A stretch of 64,000 nucleotides of DNA from Gemmatimonadota bacterium (GTDB taxonomy: Bacteria > Gemmatimonadota > Gemmatimonadetes > Gemmatimonadales > Gemmatimonadaceae), in contig JADJNZ010000006.1 in the NCBI GenBank assembly GCA_016714015.1, positions 124,001-188,000 of the forward strand, read 5' to 3'. The position numbers were made by a program, and so were the translations under genes. The number at the start of each line of letters is the position of its first letter. The stretch's first letter is position 1. A model generated the notes under the pieces. That model saw nothing but the letters and a program-made list of their open reading frames with translations, did not search any database and was not told the origin of the DNA. Of this stretch, positions 42,634-52,318 are shown one piece after another.

Positions 42634-44019
42634 TTACCGGTCCCCTCCCCCATCCCCTGCCCGGAGCTCAGGCCCCCGCCCCCGGCCGACTGTCAAATAG
42701 TAGAGCGGCACCCCCGTCAGGCAGGCGCCGAAGACGCCGAGCGTCTGCCAGCGGCTGGATTCCTGCACCAGCGCATTCCCGAGCAGATAGAGGACGGCCA
42801 CCATGAAGATCGCGGGGACGACCGGGTAGCCCGGGCACCGGAAGGCAGGCTGATAGTCCGCCCGCCCGCGGAGCCGGTAGATCGAGGCGACCGCGAGGAA
42901 ATAGAACGGGAGGAACGCGGTGACGAACGCGTCCGCCAGCTGCTCGAAGCTCCGGAGCAGCACGAAGGTCGCCCCGATCAGGGCCGTGAGCGACACCGCC
43001 ACCCAGGGCGTCCCAAAGCGCGGATGCACCGCCGCGACCGACTTGAAGAAGAGGCCGTCGGCCGCCATCGCGAAGAACACCCGCGGGCTCGTGAGCAGCA
43101 CGGTGTTCAAGGTCCCGAAGGTCGAGATCATCACCGTGACCGACACGAAGACCACGCCCGCGGGGCCGATCACCTTCTGCGCGACGTCCGCCGCGACCAG
43201 CTTGGAGATGCGGATCTCCTCGATCGGCAGGACCGCCAGATACGCGAGATTCGCCAGCAGGTAGATCGTGATCACCATGAGCGTGCCGCCGATCAAGGCG
43301 CGCGGCAGGTTCTTCTGCGGGTCCCGGACCTCCCCCCCGTTGTACGAGAGGTCGGCCCACCCGTCGAATGCCCAGAGCGTGCTCACGAGCGCCAGCCCGA
43401 AGGCGGGAATCGTGAAGCTCCCCTCCGGCAGGGCGGGCGTGTAGAACCCGCCGGTCTGCGGCAATCCGACCGCGAACGCGACCAGGACGATGAACATCAG
43501 TCCGCCGTACTTCGCCACGACGGTGAGGTTCGTGAAGGCCGACCCGACGCGGACGCCCACGATATTGAAGACGCCGGTCAGCAGGATCGCGGCAGCAGCG
43601 ATGTACCGCACCATCATCGCCTGCTCGTCGGACGCGGCCGAGCCGGTCCTGACGCGCCAGAAGTACTCAGAGAACGTGATCGCGATCGCGCCCAGGGACG
43701 CGGCACGGATCATCACGAGCTGGCTCCAGCCGAAGACGAATGCCGGGACCCGCCCCCAGCCCTGCCGGACGAAGACGTAGACCCCGCCCGTCTGCGGGAG
43801 CGCGCTCGCGACCTCGGCGAGCGTGAGGGCGCCGCAAATGGCGAAGATGCCGCCGGCGACCCACGACATGAGCATGGGCAGCGGGCCGGGCAACTTGTCC
43901 GCGATGCCGGCCGGCGAGCGGAAGATGCCGGAACCGATGGTCGATCCGATCACGACCGCGATCGCGCTCCAGAGTCCGAGGCGGCGCTCGAGGGTCGCGG
44001 GAGGGGGGGTGGCATTCAT
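42634..44019 (-). CDS. APC-superfamily amino-acid permease
   Basis: This 461-residue membrane protein has 12 helices. The first contains IGSTIGSGIFRSPAG, the glycine-rich unwound segment of APC transporters that binds substrate carboxylate. Helix 6 has LWAFDGWADLSYNGGEV, similar to LAT-type amino-acid exchangers. The substrate cannot be told from sequence. I chose the ATG at 44019 (MNATPPP); longer frames are not membrane-like. It is divergent from the small COX2-like gene and ctaB. Confidence 0.9.
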   Translation of the reverse strand: MNATPPPATLERRLGLWSAIAVVIGSTIGSGIFRSPAGIADKLPGPLPMLMSWVAGGIFAICGALTLAEVASALPQTGGVYVFVRQGWGRVPAFVFGWSQLVMIRAASLGAIAITFSEYFWRVRTGSAASDEQAMMVRYIAAAAILLTGVFNIVGVRVGSAFTNLTVVAKYGGLMFIVLVAFAVGLPQTGGFYTPALPEGSFTIPAFGLALVSTLWAFDGWADLSYNGGEVRDPQKNLPRALIGGTLMVITIYLLANLAYLAVLPIEEIRISKLVAADVAQKVIGPAGVVFVSVTVMISTFGTLNTVLLTSPRVFFAMAADGLFFKSVAAVHPRFGTPWVAVSLTALIGATFVLLRSFEQLADAFVTAFLPFYFLAVASIYRLRGRADYQPAFRCPGYPVVPAIFMVAVLYLLGNALVQESSRWQTLGVFGACLTGVPLYYLTVGRGRGPELRAGDGGGDR

Positions 44020-44077
44020 CCGCCGAAAGTACGCCGTGGGGCTCCCTCCGGCGAGGGGCGCCGGTGATAATTCACCG

Positions 44078-44328
44078 ATGCCCGCCGTCCTCATCGCCGT
44101 CCTGTTCTGGTCCGCCACCGCCGCGGTCGTCGTGGCGCAGGTCATGATCCTGCGCTCCTCCGCCCGCGTGCTACGCGCCGCGGCCCCGGAGCGCCCGGTG
44201 CTGGAGTGGACATTCGCGGTCGGTCCGGCGCTGGTGCTGGCGCTCGTCCTCTTCCTGTCGTGGCGGGCGACGATGGCGCCGCCCTCGGTCGAGATCGAAC
44301 TGCCGACGGTCCCCGGGGAGATCCGGTC

Positions 44329-44332
<4 letters not shown>
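44078..44332 (+). CDS. 84-residue two-helix membrane protein resembling the COX2 transmembrane hairpin
   Basis: It has two hydrophobic helices (about 3-24 and 46-64). The second reads VLEWTFAVGPALVLALVLFLSW, close to the conserved lEiiWtiiPili..ipS motif of cytochrome c oxidase subunit II. The copper-A domain is absent. It overlaps ctaB (ATGA), which makes heme O for oxidases. It may be a stand-alone oxidase subunit fragment or assembly factor. No clear ribosome-binding site precedes the ATG. Confidence 0.6.
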
Positions 44333-45249
<917 letters not shown>

Positions 45250-45280
45250 GCCGGGCGACCGTCGGCCGCGTCGGGTCGCG

Positions 45281-46468
45281 CTACACGACGATCAGGTCGC
45301 GCTGGATCTCGGCGGGTGTGATGACGAGGCGTCCGCCGCGATCGACGTAGCCGTTCACCTCGGTGCGCATCCCGATCTCCCCGGCGAGATAGATCCCCGG
45401 CTCGATGGAGAAGCCGACTCCCGGGACGAGCTCTCGCGTCTCGCGCGTCTCGAGGTTGTCGATGTTGGGGCCCATGCCGTGGAGGCCGCGAGCGTCGATG
45501 CTGTGGCCCGTCCGGTGCGTGAAGTACGGCCCGAAGCCGCGCGCAACGACCACGGCGCGCGCCGCGTCGTCCGCCTCACCCCCGCGCACCGCCTCGCCCG
45601 CCGCGAGCTTGCGATCGAGCAGCGCGATCGCCGCGTCGCGCGCGTCGCGGATGGCGGTCCAGACCTCGACGGCGCGCGCCGACGGCGCGCCGATGCTCGC
45701 CATCCACGTCTGATCCGCCCACATCCCCCTCCCTCCTGGCGCGGTCGCGAAGAGGTCGATCAGGACCACGTCGCCCTCGCGGAAGGCCCGTGGGGACGCT
45801 TCCGACGGCTCGTAGTGCGGGTTGGCCCCGTTCTCCGAGGCGCAGACGATCGGGCCATGATCCGCCTCGAGCCCGCGCGCGACGAAGGCCTCGCGGATCT
45901 GTGCCGCGACCTCGTGCTCCCGCAGCGGAGACCCGGCACGCACGGACTTCCCGATCCGCGCGAACGCCTCGAGGGCGATCTCGCGAAGCTGCTCCGCGTT
46001 CCGGCGATGCGAGGCGATCTCCGCCTCGCTCCAGACCGCGAAGAACCGCGTGACGAGCTCAGCGCTCGTCACCACCTCGGCGCCGGCCCCCCGTACCATC
46101 TCGAGCACGCCCGCGGGGACGCGGTCGACGACCGGCACCGCATCCCCTGCCGAATACTCCATCGCGATCCGCTTCCCCCGCACGAGCGGCGGCAGCGACG
46201 CCTCGAAGACCTCCCACGAGCTGTAGACCACCTTCTGCCACTCGGTCGGCCAGTCGGCCCAGGGCCCCTGCTCGATCGCGTGCGTGATCGCCACCGGCGT
46301 ACCGGTCGCAGGGAGCCAGCAGAAGATCCGACGGGTGACCATCCCGTGGAAGCCGAGGAGCGAACCGGCGACGGGGTTCAATCCACGGAAATCGTACAGG
46401 AGCCAGCCGTCGAGGCCGGCTTCGACGAGGGCGGACTGGAGGGCGGGAAGGCTCGCGGGGGTGAGCAT
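45281..46468 (-). CDS. M24-family metallopeptidase (Xaa-Pro dipeptidase-like)
   Basis: This 395-residue protein has an N-terminal creatinase-like domain (about 1-155) and a C-terminal pita-bread domain (about 160-395). Metal ligands of M24 are partly visible: VLIDLFA (Asp), a MWADQTW strand (Asp), THRTGHSI (His), EPGIYL (Glu) and TEVNGYV (Glu). Prolidases of this type cut Xaa-Pro dipeptides in the cytoplasm. It has no signal peptide. The ATG at 46468 is chosen because the domain begins there. It is convergent with ctaB. Confidence 0.87.
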   Translation of the reverse strand: MLTPASLPALQSALVEAGLDGWLLYDFRGLNPVAGSLLGFHGMVTRRIFCWLPATGTPVAITHAIEQGPWADWPTEWQKVVYSSWEVFEASLPPLVRGKRIAMEYSAGDAVPVVDRVPAGVLEMVRGAGAEVVTSAELVTRFFAVWSEAEIASHRRNAEQLREIALEAFARIGKSVRAGSPLREHEVAAQIREAFVARGLEADHGPIVCASENGANPHYEPSEASPRAFREGDVVLIDLFATAPGGRGMWADQTWMASIGAPSARAVEVWTAIRDARDAAIALLDRKLAAGEAVRGGEADDAARAVVVARGFGPYFTHRTGHSIDARGLHGMGPNIDNLETRETRELVPGVGFSIEPGIYLAGEIGMRTEVNGYVDRGGRLVITPAEIQRDLIVV

Positions 46469-46478
46469 GGGACCTCGC

Positions 46479-47099
46479 TCAGCGGATGGAGCGCCACTCG
46501 GCGCGCCACTCGCAGGTCTTCTCGCCACGGGACGCGCAGCGGACGTGCTCCACGGCGCCGACGCCGCCGACGAGGAGCTGCATGAGTTCGCGCAGGATCG
46601 CCTCGTAGAAGGCGCAGCCGGCCTGTCGGGGCGCGGCGTCAAGCATCGGCGAGCCGGGCACGTCGAGCAGGATCGTCGCGCCTACGCGTCGCACCGACCC
46701 CGCGAGGAATCGCGCGCCGATCCGACGGAGATGGCGGAGCGCGAGCGGCCGTGCCAGCAGCGTCGGGAGCGAGCGGACCAGCGCGCGCGTGGGGCCCGGG
46801 ATCCGCGCGTACGTCATCCGGGCGAGCACGCGTCCGGCCTCGCGGAAGACCGCCTCGGCGTCGGGTCGCCGCCCGATCAGCTTCGCGATGCCCGAGGCCT
46901 CCTCGAAGGGGAGACGCTGGCCGCGCTTGACCGCCTCGTTGTAGCGGCGGATCTGCGCGAGGACCGTATCGCTGAGCCCGAAGCGCTTGGTGCGCAGTTC
47001 GTCCACGAACTCCGCCTCGAGGTCACCATCGGGCATGTCCACGGCACGGACGGCCTCGAGCAGCACCAGCGGGACGAGCGGATCGACGGTCGTGGACAT
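46479..47099 (-). CDS. V4R-like domain protein (hypothetical)
   Basis: This 206-residue protein has a helical N-terminal half and a C-terminal half ending CAFYEAILRELMQLLVGG..CASRGEKTCEW. The spaced cysteines and the C-x6-C end resemble the V4R (4-vinyl reductase) small-molecule-binding domain. V4R domains occur in BchJ and in sensors of small ligands. No bacteriochlorophyll genes are nearby. It lies 10 bases after the M24 gene start on the same strand. Confidence 0.55.
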   Translation of the reverse strand: MSTTVDPLVPLVLLEAVRAVDMPDGDLEAEFVDELRTKRFGLSDTVLAQIRRYNEAVKRGQRLPFEEASGIAKLIGRRPDAEAVFREAGRVLARMTYARIPGPTRALVRSLPTLLARPLALRHLRRIGARFLAGSVRRVGATILLDVPGSPMLDAAPRQAGCAFYEAILRELMQLLVGGVGAVEHVRCASRGEKTCEWRAEWRSIR

Positions 47100-47253
47100 G
47101 CGCGGGGCTGAGGGTGGGGAACCGGGGAGCAAGCTAATGGTCCGGCGGCGCGGCCGCACGGCACCGATCGGCGGGGACCGGCGTTCATGGGGAGGCTCCC
47201 CGCTCCGCGCTTGCGCGTCCGGCGGGGAATCGGGCAGAATCCCCATTCCCCCC

Positions 47254-47529
47254 ATGCACTTCTCCCCATCCGACGCAGCGCCCCTGGAGGGTTGTCACGC
47301 TGTTCACGCCGTGCTGCATGCGGTGGTGGACGGCGAGGCGGATGCGTTGTCGATCGCCCGGACCGAGGCGCACGCCGCGGGGTGCGGCGCGTGCGCGGGC
47401 CTGCTCGCGCTGGCGCGCGCGCGGCGCGCGCGGTTGCAGCGGATCGGGGAACGGACCCATGCCCCAGAGACGCTGCGGACTCGCGTGCACGGGATCCTGC
47501 AGGCGGTGCGCGGATCTCGGACTCGTTGA
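47254..47529 (+). CDS. Small anti-sigma-factor-like zinc-binding protein
   Basis: This 91-residue protein has the ZAS-type motif H-x3-C-x2-C (HAAGCGAC) at about residues 39-46, with further His residues near the N-terminus (CHAVHAVLH). Short ZAS proteins bind and inhibit ECF sigma factors. It has no membrane helix and no sigma gene is adjacent, so its partner is unknown. The stop overlaps the TTG start of the DUF92 gene. Confidence 0.55.
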   Translation: MHFSPSDAAPLEGCHAVHAVLHAVVDGEADALSIARTEAHAAGCGACAGLLALARARRARLQRIGERTHAPETLRTRVHGILQAVRGSRTR

Positions 47530-48344
47530 TCCTCCGCGGGCTCCTCGGGGCCCTCCTCGCCGGCGTGATCGCGGGCGCAGCCCAGCGCGCCGGGAGCCTG
47601 ACGCCTCGCGGGCAATGGGCGGCGTTCGTGGTGGGAACCCTCGCCGCCGTCGCGGGCTGGGGCTGGGCGTTGCTACTCATTGGCTACTTCGTGGTCTCGT
47701 CCGCGCTCACGCGCGTCGGCGCGGCGACGAAGGCGTCGCGGACCGCGTCCGTCCTTCCCGACGCGCAGGCCCGGAACGCGGCGCAGGTCGGTGCGAACGG
47801 GGGCCTATTCACGGCGCTCGCGCTGCTCGGCACGCTCGGAGAGCAACCGCTCCTGCACGTGGCGGCCGTCGGCGCGCTCGCGGCCGCGGCGGCCGACACC
47901 TGGGCGACGGAGATCGGCACGCTCTGGGGAGGGATGCCCCGTCACCTGCTCACCTTCGCGGAGGTCGAGCCGGGCATGTCGGGAGGCGTCACCCTGGCGG
48001 GCGCGGCGGCGAGCGTCGTCGCGGCCGCGCTGGTGGCCCTGCCTGGCGTCGCGCTGACCACACCCGCGTCGATGCCCCTCACCGCGTCCGCCATCGGCGC
48101 GGTGGGCGCACTCACGACGGCCGGCGTGCTCGGGAGTCTCGCCGACAGCCTGCTCGGCGCCGCCCTGCAATCGAAACGCTGGTGCGAGCAGTGCCGTACG
48201 TGGACCGAACGCCGCGTCCACACATGCCAATACCGCACCCACCACGTCCGCGGTCTCCGGTGGATGACCAACGACACCGTGAACCTCCTCGCGACGGCGG
48301 TGGGCGCGCTCGCCGCCGTCGGACTCTCGCGGATGGTCGCGTGA
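47526..48344 (+). CDS. DUF92/TIGR00297-family membrane protein
   Basis: This 272-residue protein has about seven helices with the family motif AADTWATEIGTLWGGMPRHLL, an acidic catalytic-type centre similar to CDP-alcohol or phytyl-phosphate kinase-like enzymes (VTE6 is a plant member). The C-terminal CEQC..VHTCQYRTHHVRGLRWMTNDTVN is typical of the family. The TTG at 47526 is used because it overlaps the upstream stop as TTGA and no better start exists. The substrate in bacteria is unproven. Confidence 0.8.
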   Translation: MILRGLLGALLAGVIAGAAQRAGSLTPRGQWAAFVVGTLAAVAGWGWALLLIGYFVVSSALTRVGAATKASRTASVLPDAQARNAAQVGANGGLFTALALLGTLGEQPLLHVAAVGALAAAAADTWATEIGTLWGGMPRHLLTFAEVEPGMSGGVTLAGAAASVVAAALVALPGVALTTPASMPLTASAIGAVGALTTAGVLGSLADSLLGAALQSKRWCEQCRTWTERRVHTCQYRTHHVRGLRWMTNDTVNLLATAVGALAAVGLSRMVA

Positions 48345-48826
48345 CGCGGGCCGCCATCGATCCGGCGACCTACCGCGCCGCGCTCTCGCGCTTCGCGTCG
48401 GGGATCACCGTGCTGACCACGCGTACCGACGACGGGCGCGACCTCGGCATGACGGCGACGGCCTTCACCGCCGTCTCGCTCGAGCCGCCGATGGTGCTCG
48501 TCTGCGTCGACCGCGACGCCTCGATGGCCTCACCGCTGCAGCATGCGACGCATCTCGCGGTGCATGTCCTGTCGTCGGCGCAGGAGGACCTGTCGCGCCG
48601 CTTCGCGGGCGCGGAGTCGGACCGCTTCGCCGGCCTCGAGGTCACGCGCGGCGCCGGGGAGGTACCACTGCTGGACGGCGCGCTCGCGCGGCTGCAGTGC
48701 CGGATCGTCGAGCGTCATGCAGGCGGGGACCATGTGATCGTCGTCGCCGAGGTGCTGGAGGCGGACGTGGCGGACGGCGATCCGCTGCTCTATTTCCGCG
48801 GCCGCTATGGGAGGGTGGTCACATGA
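48341..48826 (+). CDS. Flavin reductase-like FMN-binding protein
   Basis: This 161-residue protein is of the HpaC/RutF flavin-reductase family: FASGITVLTTRTDDGRDLGMTATAFTAVSLEPPMVLVCV at the N-terminus and PLLYFRGRYGRV at the end. These enzymes supply reduced FMN/FAD to monooxygenases. The GTG start overlaps the DUF92 stop (GTGA). The next gene also overlaps (ATGA). No monooxygenase partner is adjacent. Confidence 0.9.
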   Translation: MTRAAIDPATYRAALSRFASGITVLTTRTDDGRDLGMTATAFTAVSLEPPMVLVCVDRDASMASPLQHATHLAVHVLSSAQEDLSRRFAGAESDRFAGLEVTRGAGEVPLLDGALARLQCRIVERHAGGDHVIVVAEVLEADVADGDPLLYFRGRYGRVVT

Positions 48827-49443
48827 GTCTCGAGGTCGAACGCGAGCAGGCCGTCCAGACCCTGTGCGCGCACTACGCGCAGGACCACCTCACCACGGGC
48901 GAGCTCGAGTCGCGCTTCGAGCGCGTGTACAAGGCCGACTCGGCCGACCAGCTGCGGACGGTGCTCATCGGGTTGCCGGCGCTGCCGCGCACGTCGCTCG
49001 CACCGGTGCCGCTCTACCAGGTGGCCGCGCCCACGCCCACCGGTGCGCTCGCCCCCGGCGAGAAGCGCTATCTGTCCGTGTTCGCCGAGGTCAAGAAGGA
49101 GGGCTACTGGGTCCCCGCGCCGATGATCCTCGGGCGCGTGGTCTTCGGCTCGATGCTGCTCGACCTCCGCGAGGCGGAGATCCCGCTCGAGGGCATCACG
49201 CTCGACCTCGACGTGCTCTTCGGTGAGTGCAAGGTCCTGCTGCCACCCGGCCTGAACGCGGACGTCGACGCCTCGGCGATGCTCGGCGACGTGACCGACA
49301 AGTCCAAGCGCGGCCTACCGGAAGCGCCGGTGGTGCGCGTGCGCGGGAGCGCCCTCTTCGGCAGCATCGTCGTGAAGACCACGTTGCCCAAGGCCGCACG
49401 ACTCGAGAGCTGGCGAATCCAGCTCAAGAAGTTCCTCGGCTAG
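48823..49443 (+). CDS. DUF1707 / LiaF-like C-terminal domain protein
   Basis: This 206-residue soluble protein has an N-terminal DUF1707 helical domain (about 3-50, EREQAVQTLCAHYAQDHLTTGELESRF) and a C-terminal beta-helix of the LiaF/DUF2154 type (about 80-205, with VFGSMLLDLREAEI and DLDVLFGECKVLLPPG). Such proteins often modulate cell-envelope stress systems. It ends the four-gene run and its TAG stop is shared in CTAG with the convergent ppa gene. Confidence 0.8.
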   Translation: MSLEVEREQAVQTLCAHYAQDHLTTGELESRFERVYKADSADQLRTVLIGLPALPRTSLAPVPLYQVAAPTPTGALAPGEKRYLSVFAEVKKEGYWVPAPMILGRVVFGSMLLDLREAEIPLEGITLDLDVLFGECKVLLPPGLNADVDASAMLGDVTDKSKRGLPEAPVVRVRGSALFGSIVVKTTLPKAARLESWRIQLKKFLG

Positions 49444-49982
49444 GGGCCCTGCGAGAGGTACGCCTCGGCGTACCGGACGATGCTCTCCTCGATCACGCGC
49501 ATCGCGACGTCACTCTTCTCCCAGCCGAGAAGCTCTACGCGCTTCCCCTCGAGGTCCTTGTAGATGGCGAAGAAGTGCTCGACTTCACGCAGGTAGTGCT
49601 GCGGCAGGTCGGCGATGTCGAAGTACTCGCCGTGCGCCGGGTCATCGCAGGGGACGGCGAGGATCTTGTCGTCCGGCTCGCCCTTGTCGAGCATCTTGAG
49701 CACACCCACCGGGCGCACGTCGATCAGGCACCCGGTGAAGGTCGGCTCCTTGATCATCACGAGGACGTCGAGCGGGTCGTTGTCCTCGTGCAGGGTGCGC
49801 GGGATGAGCCCGTAATCGCCGGGGTAGTGTACGGCCGAGTAGAGCACCCGGTCGAGGCGGAACATCCCCGAGTCCTTGTCGAGCTCGTACTTGTTGCGGG
49901 CCCCTTGCGGGATCTCGATCACCGCGGTGACGACCTCGGGGGGATGCTTGCCCGCGGGCAGGTCCTTCCACGGGTGGATCAT
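49440..49982 (-). CDS. ppa: Inorganic pyrophosphatase, soluble family I
   Basis: This 180-residue protein carries the family I core: AVIEIPQGARNKYELDKD, YPGDYGLIPRTLHEDNDPLDVLVM (the D-x-D-P-x-D metal site) and an EVEHFFAIYKDLEG helix. It hydrolyses pyrophosphate in the cytoplasm. The ATG at 49982 overlaps the ccmD stop, so ppa is the last gene of the ccm run. That pairing is unusual and may be only positional. Confidence 0.95.
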   Translation of the reverse strand: MIHPWKDLPAGKHPPEVVTAVIEIPQGARNKYELDKDSGMFRLDRVLYSAVHYPGDYGLIPRTLHEDNDPLDVLVMIKEPTFTGCLIDVRPVGVLKMLDKGEPDDKILAVPCDDPAHGEYFDIADLPQHYLREVEHFFAIYKDLEGKRVELLGWEKSDVAMRVIEESIVRYAEAYLSQGP

Positions 49983-50128
49983 GCGCGCCCTCCTTGGCGT
50001 GCGGCATCCTGTCGGGCGCGGCGCACGTCGAGGGCTCGCCGGCGCAGCACGATCGAGAGCGTATACCCCGCGTAGAGTGCCCCGAGCACGAGGTATGCGG
50101 CGTGGTAGTAGGCGGCGTTGTCGGGCAT
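49979..50128 (-). CDS. ccmD: Heme exporter subunit CcmD (49 residues)
   Basis: It reads MPDNAAYYHAAYLVLGAL and continues as one membrane helix (about 7-27), ending in an Arg-rich cytoplasmic tail (LRRRALDVRRARQD). Size, single N-out helix and basic tail match CcmD, which helps release holo-CcmE from the CcmABC complex. It sits 3 bases after ccmC and overlaps ppa by 4 (ATGA). It is easy to miss because it is so short. Confidence 0.85.
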   Translation of the reverse strand: MPDNAAYYHAAYLVLGALYAGYTLSIVLRRRALDVRRARQDAARQGGRA

Positions 50129-50131
50129 CGG

Positions 50132-50830
50132 TCAGCGCTCCGCGGTGGCGTCGTCGTCGAGGGCGTCACGCTCCGCCGCGAGCGCGTAGCGCGCGCGGAC
50201 GAGGGCGACGTAGAGCAGCGTGAAGGCGCCCAGCGCGAGGAAGAACGTCTTCACCATCACCCCCGGCATCTGGATCCCCGCCGGATTCGCGACCACCGGC
50301 ATGGGATGCTGCGTGTTGAAGAGGTAGACGCTCAGGTGGATGAACGGGATGAGGACCGCCCCGAGGATGCCGACGATCGCGCTGTAGCGCGCCCGCAGTT
50401 CGCGCTCAGGGACCACGCCGCGCAACACGAGATAGCCGAGGTACAGGAACCAGAGGAAGAGCGTGAGGGTGAGTCGCGCATCCCAGACCCACCAGGCGCC
50501 CCAGATCGGCTTGCCCCAGAGCGGCCCCGAGACGAGCACGCCCGTGGTGAAGATCACGCCGACCTCGGCCGAGCTCTCCGCGAAGCGATCGAGCCGCGGG
50601 TCCTTCAGGAAGAGCCAGAACGCCCCGGCGAGCGCGGTGCAGCCGAACGCGAGGAACGCCACCCAGGCCGACGGGACATGCACGTAGAAGATCTTCTGCG
50701 CGTAGCCCTGGAGTCGCTCGGGTGGCGTGAACCAGATCGCCCGGGCGAACGCCGCGGCCATCGCGGCGGCGGCGGCGAGCAGGAACCAGTCGGGGCCGGC
50801 GCGGCGCGCGGGCTGGGCGGGGGAGGTCAT
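50132..50830 (-). CDS. ccmC: Cytochrome c biogenesis protein CcmC
   Basis: This 232-residue protein has six helices and the tryptophan-rich WGAWWVWDARLT motif that binds heme, plus HVPSAW and HLSVYLFNTQHP with conserved His ligands. CcmC loads heme onto CcmE. It follows ccmB by 4 bases. The ccmE, ccmF, ccmG and ccmH genes are not in the window. Confidence 0.95.
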   Translation of the reverse strand: MTSPAQPARRAGPDWFLLAAAAAMAAAFARAIWFTPPERLQGYAQKIFYVHVPSAWVAFLAFGCTALAGAFWLFLKDPRLDRFAESSAEVGVIFTTGVLVSGPLWGKPIWGAWWVWDARLTLTLFLWFLYLGYLVLRGVVPERELRARYSAIVGILGAVLIPFIHLSVYLFNTQHPMPVVANPAGIQMPGVMVKTFFLALGAFTLLYVALVRARYALAAERDALDDDATAER

Positions 50831-50834
50831 CCGA

Positions 50835-51527
50835 TCAGTCGTCGAGCGTGAGGGGGAACAGCAGCATGCAGATGTATGAGAAGACGAGGTCGAACGCGAG
50901 CAGGATGCGCAACCAGGCGAAGGCCTCCTCGAGTGGCCGCCCGCCGAGGAGCGAGGCGGTGACCTTCGCTGCGGGCATGACGATCGGCACGAAGAACGGC
51001 ATCGCGAGCACCGGCAGCAGCAGCTCGGCGAGCCGTGTGTTGGCGGTCATGCCCGCGAACATCGTTCCGACCGCGACGAGCCCGACGGAGGCGAGGAGCA
51101 TGAGCAGCGCGAGCGCCCCGAAGGCTGGACCGATGGGCAGGTTGTAGAAGAGCGCGACGGCGGGCAGCGCCACCGCTTGAACGCCGAGAACGAAGACGAG
51201 GTTCGCGAGCGCCTTTCCGAGGAAGAGCCCCTCCCGCGGCACCGGCGCGACGAGGAGCGCATCCATCGCGCCGTCGTGCTGTTCCACACCGAACGAGCGG
51301 TGCATCCCGAGCAGCCCCGAGAACGTGAACGTCACCCAGAGCACGCCCGGTGCGAGGTCGGCGGCCCCGATCGCGGTGGGATCCCAGGCGAAGTAGAAGA
51401 TCACGATCGAGAGCAGCGAGAGCACGAGGGCCGAGAGGAACGCCGAGCGCGTGCGGAACTCGATCGCGAGATCCTTCCGGGCGACGATCCACGCGGCCGC
51501 GAGGACGCCGGGCGTACGCGCACTCAC
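50835..51527 (-). CDS. ccmB: Heme exporter ABC permease CcmB
   Basis: This 230-residue permease has six helices. The first part RKDLAIEFRTRSAFLSALVLSLLS and the GMHRSFGVEQHDGAMDALLVAPVPR segment are family hallmarks. It pairs with CcmA and CcmC. It starts with a GTG that overlaps the ccmA stop (GTGA). Confidence 0.95.
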   Translation of the reverse strand: MSARTPGVLAAAWIVARKDLAIEFRTRSAFLSALVLSLLSIVIFYFAWDPTAIGAADLAPGVLWVTFTFSGLLGMHRSFGVEQHDGAMDALLVAPVPREGLFLGKALANLVFVLGVQAVALPAVALFYNLPIGPAFGALALLMLLASVGLVAVGTMFAGMTANTRLAELLLPVLAMPFFVPIVMPAAKVTASLLGGRPLEEAFAWLRILLAFDLVFSYICMLLFPLTLDD

Positions 51528-52222
51528 GCGACGAGCTCGCGATAGTCGGCAGCGTACCGGTCGCGCTCCAGGCCCTCCGCGCGCTCGAACCGCGCGAACC
51601 TGCCGGCGCGCATGATCGCGGCGTGCGTGGCGAGCGCGAGCCCCTCGTGTAGGTGATGCGTGACGACGATGAGCGCCGCCCCCGCGTCGCGACGCTCGCG
51701 CAGCAGGGCGGTGAGGGCGGCCCCGCCCTGTTCGTCGAGGCCGGTGTAGGGCTCGTCCGCGAGGAGGACGTCCGGCGCGTGGACGATCGCGCGGGCGATG
51801 GCGACGCGCTGCTGGAGTCCTCGCGAGAGCGCCCGTACGGCCACGTCGGCGCGGTCGGCCACCCGGAGCTGCTCGAGGGCCCGTTGGGTCGCGCCGTCAG
51901 GATCGACGAGGCCATGCAACTGGGCCGAGAACCGGACGTTCTCGCGCGCGGTGAGCGCCTCGTAGAGCATCCCGCGATGGGAGATGAGTCCGACCCGGGC
52001 ACGGGCATCGGGCTTGGGGAGGGCAACGCCCTCGATGGACGCGGTGCCGGCGGTCGGCGAGAGGAGTCCGGCGAGGAGCCGGAGGGCCGTCGTCTTGCCT
52101 GCCCCGTTGGGACCGAAGAGGGCGAGGCAGTCGCCCGGCCCGAGCGAGAACGAGAGGCCATCGACGGCGCGGCGCGCCCCGAAGGCGCGGACCAATCCCG
52201 CGGCCTCGACGCGCGCCGTCAT
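51524..52222 (-). CDS. ccmA: Heme exporter ABC ATPase CcmA
   Basis: This 232-residue ATPase has Walker A FGPNGAGKTT, signature LSRGLQQRVAIARAI (a variant of LSGGQ found in CcmA), Walker B LLADEPYTGLD and switch His in VVTHH. The ATG at 52222 has a G-rich ribosome-binding site, GGGGGGAA; a longer start at 52273 adds 17 unconserved residues. CcmA powers the release of holo-CcmE in system I cytochrome c maturation. Confidence 0.95.
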   Translation of the reverse strand: MTARVEAAGLVRAFGARRAVDGLSFSLGPGDCLALFGPNGAGKTTALRLLAGLLSPTAGTASIEGVALPKPDARARVGLISHRGMLYEALTARENVRFSAQLHGLVDPDGATQRALEQLRVADRADVAVRALSRGLQQRVAIARAIVHAPDVLLADEPYTGLDEQGGAALTALLRERRDAGAALIVVTHHLHEGLALATHAAIMRAGRFARFERAEGLERDRYAADYRELVA

Positions 52223-52318
52223 CGTGCGTTCCCCCCGGATCCGCTCATCCGTGAAGGGTAGTGCCAGAGCCACCTTCGCGGAACGGACTTGGCCGCGCCC
52301 GCATGGTACGCCGCCGGC

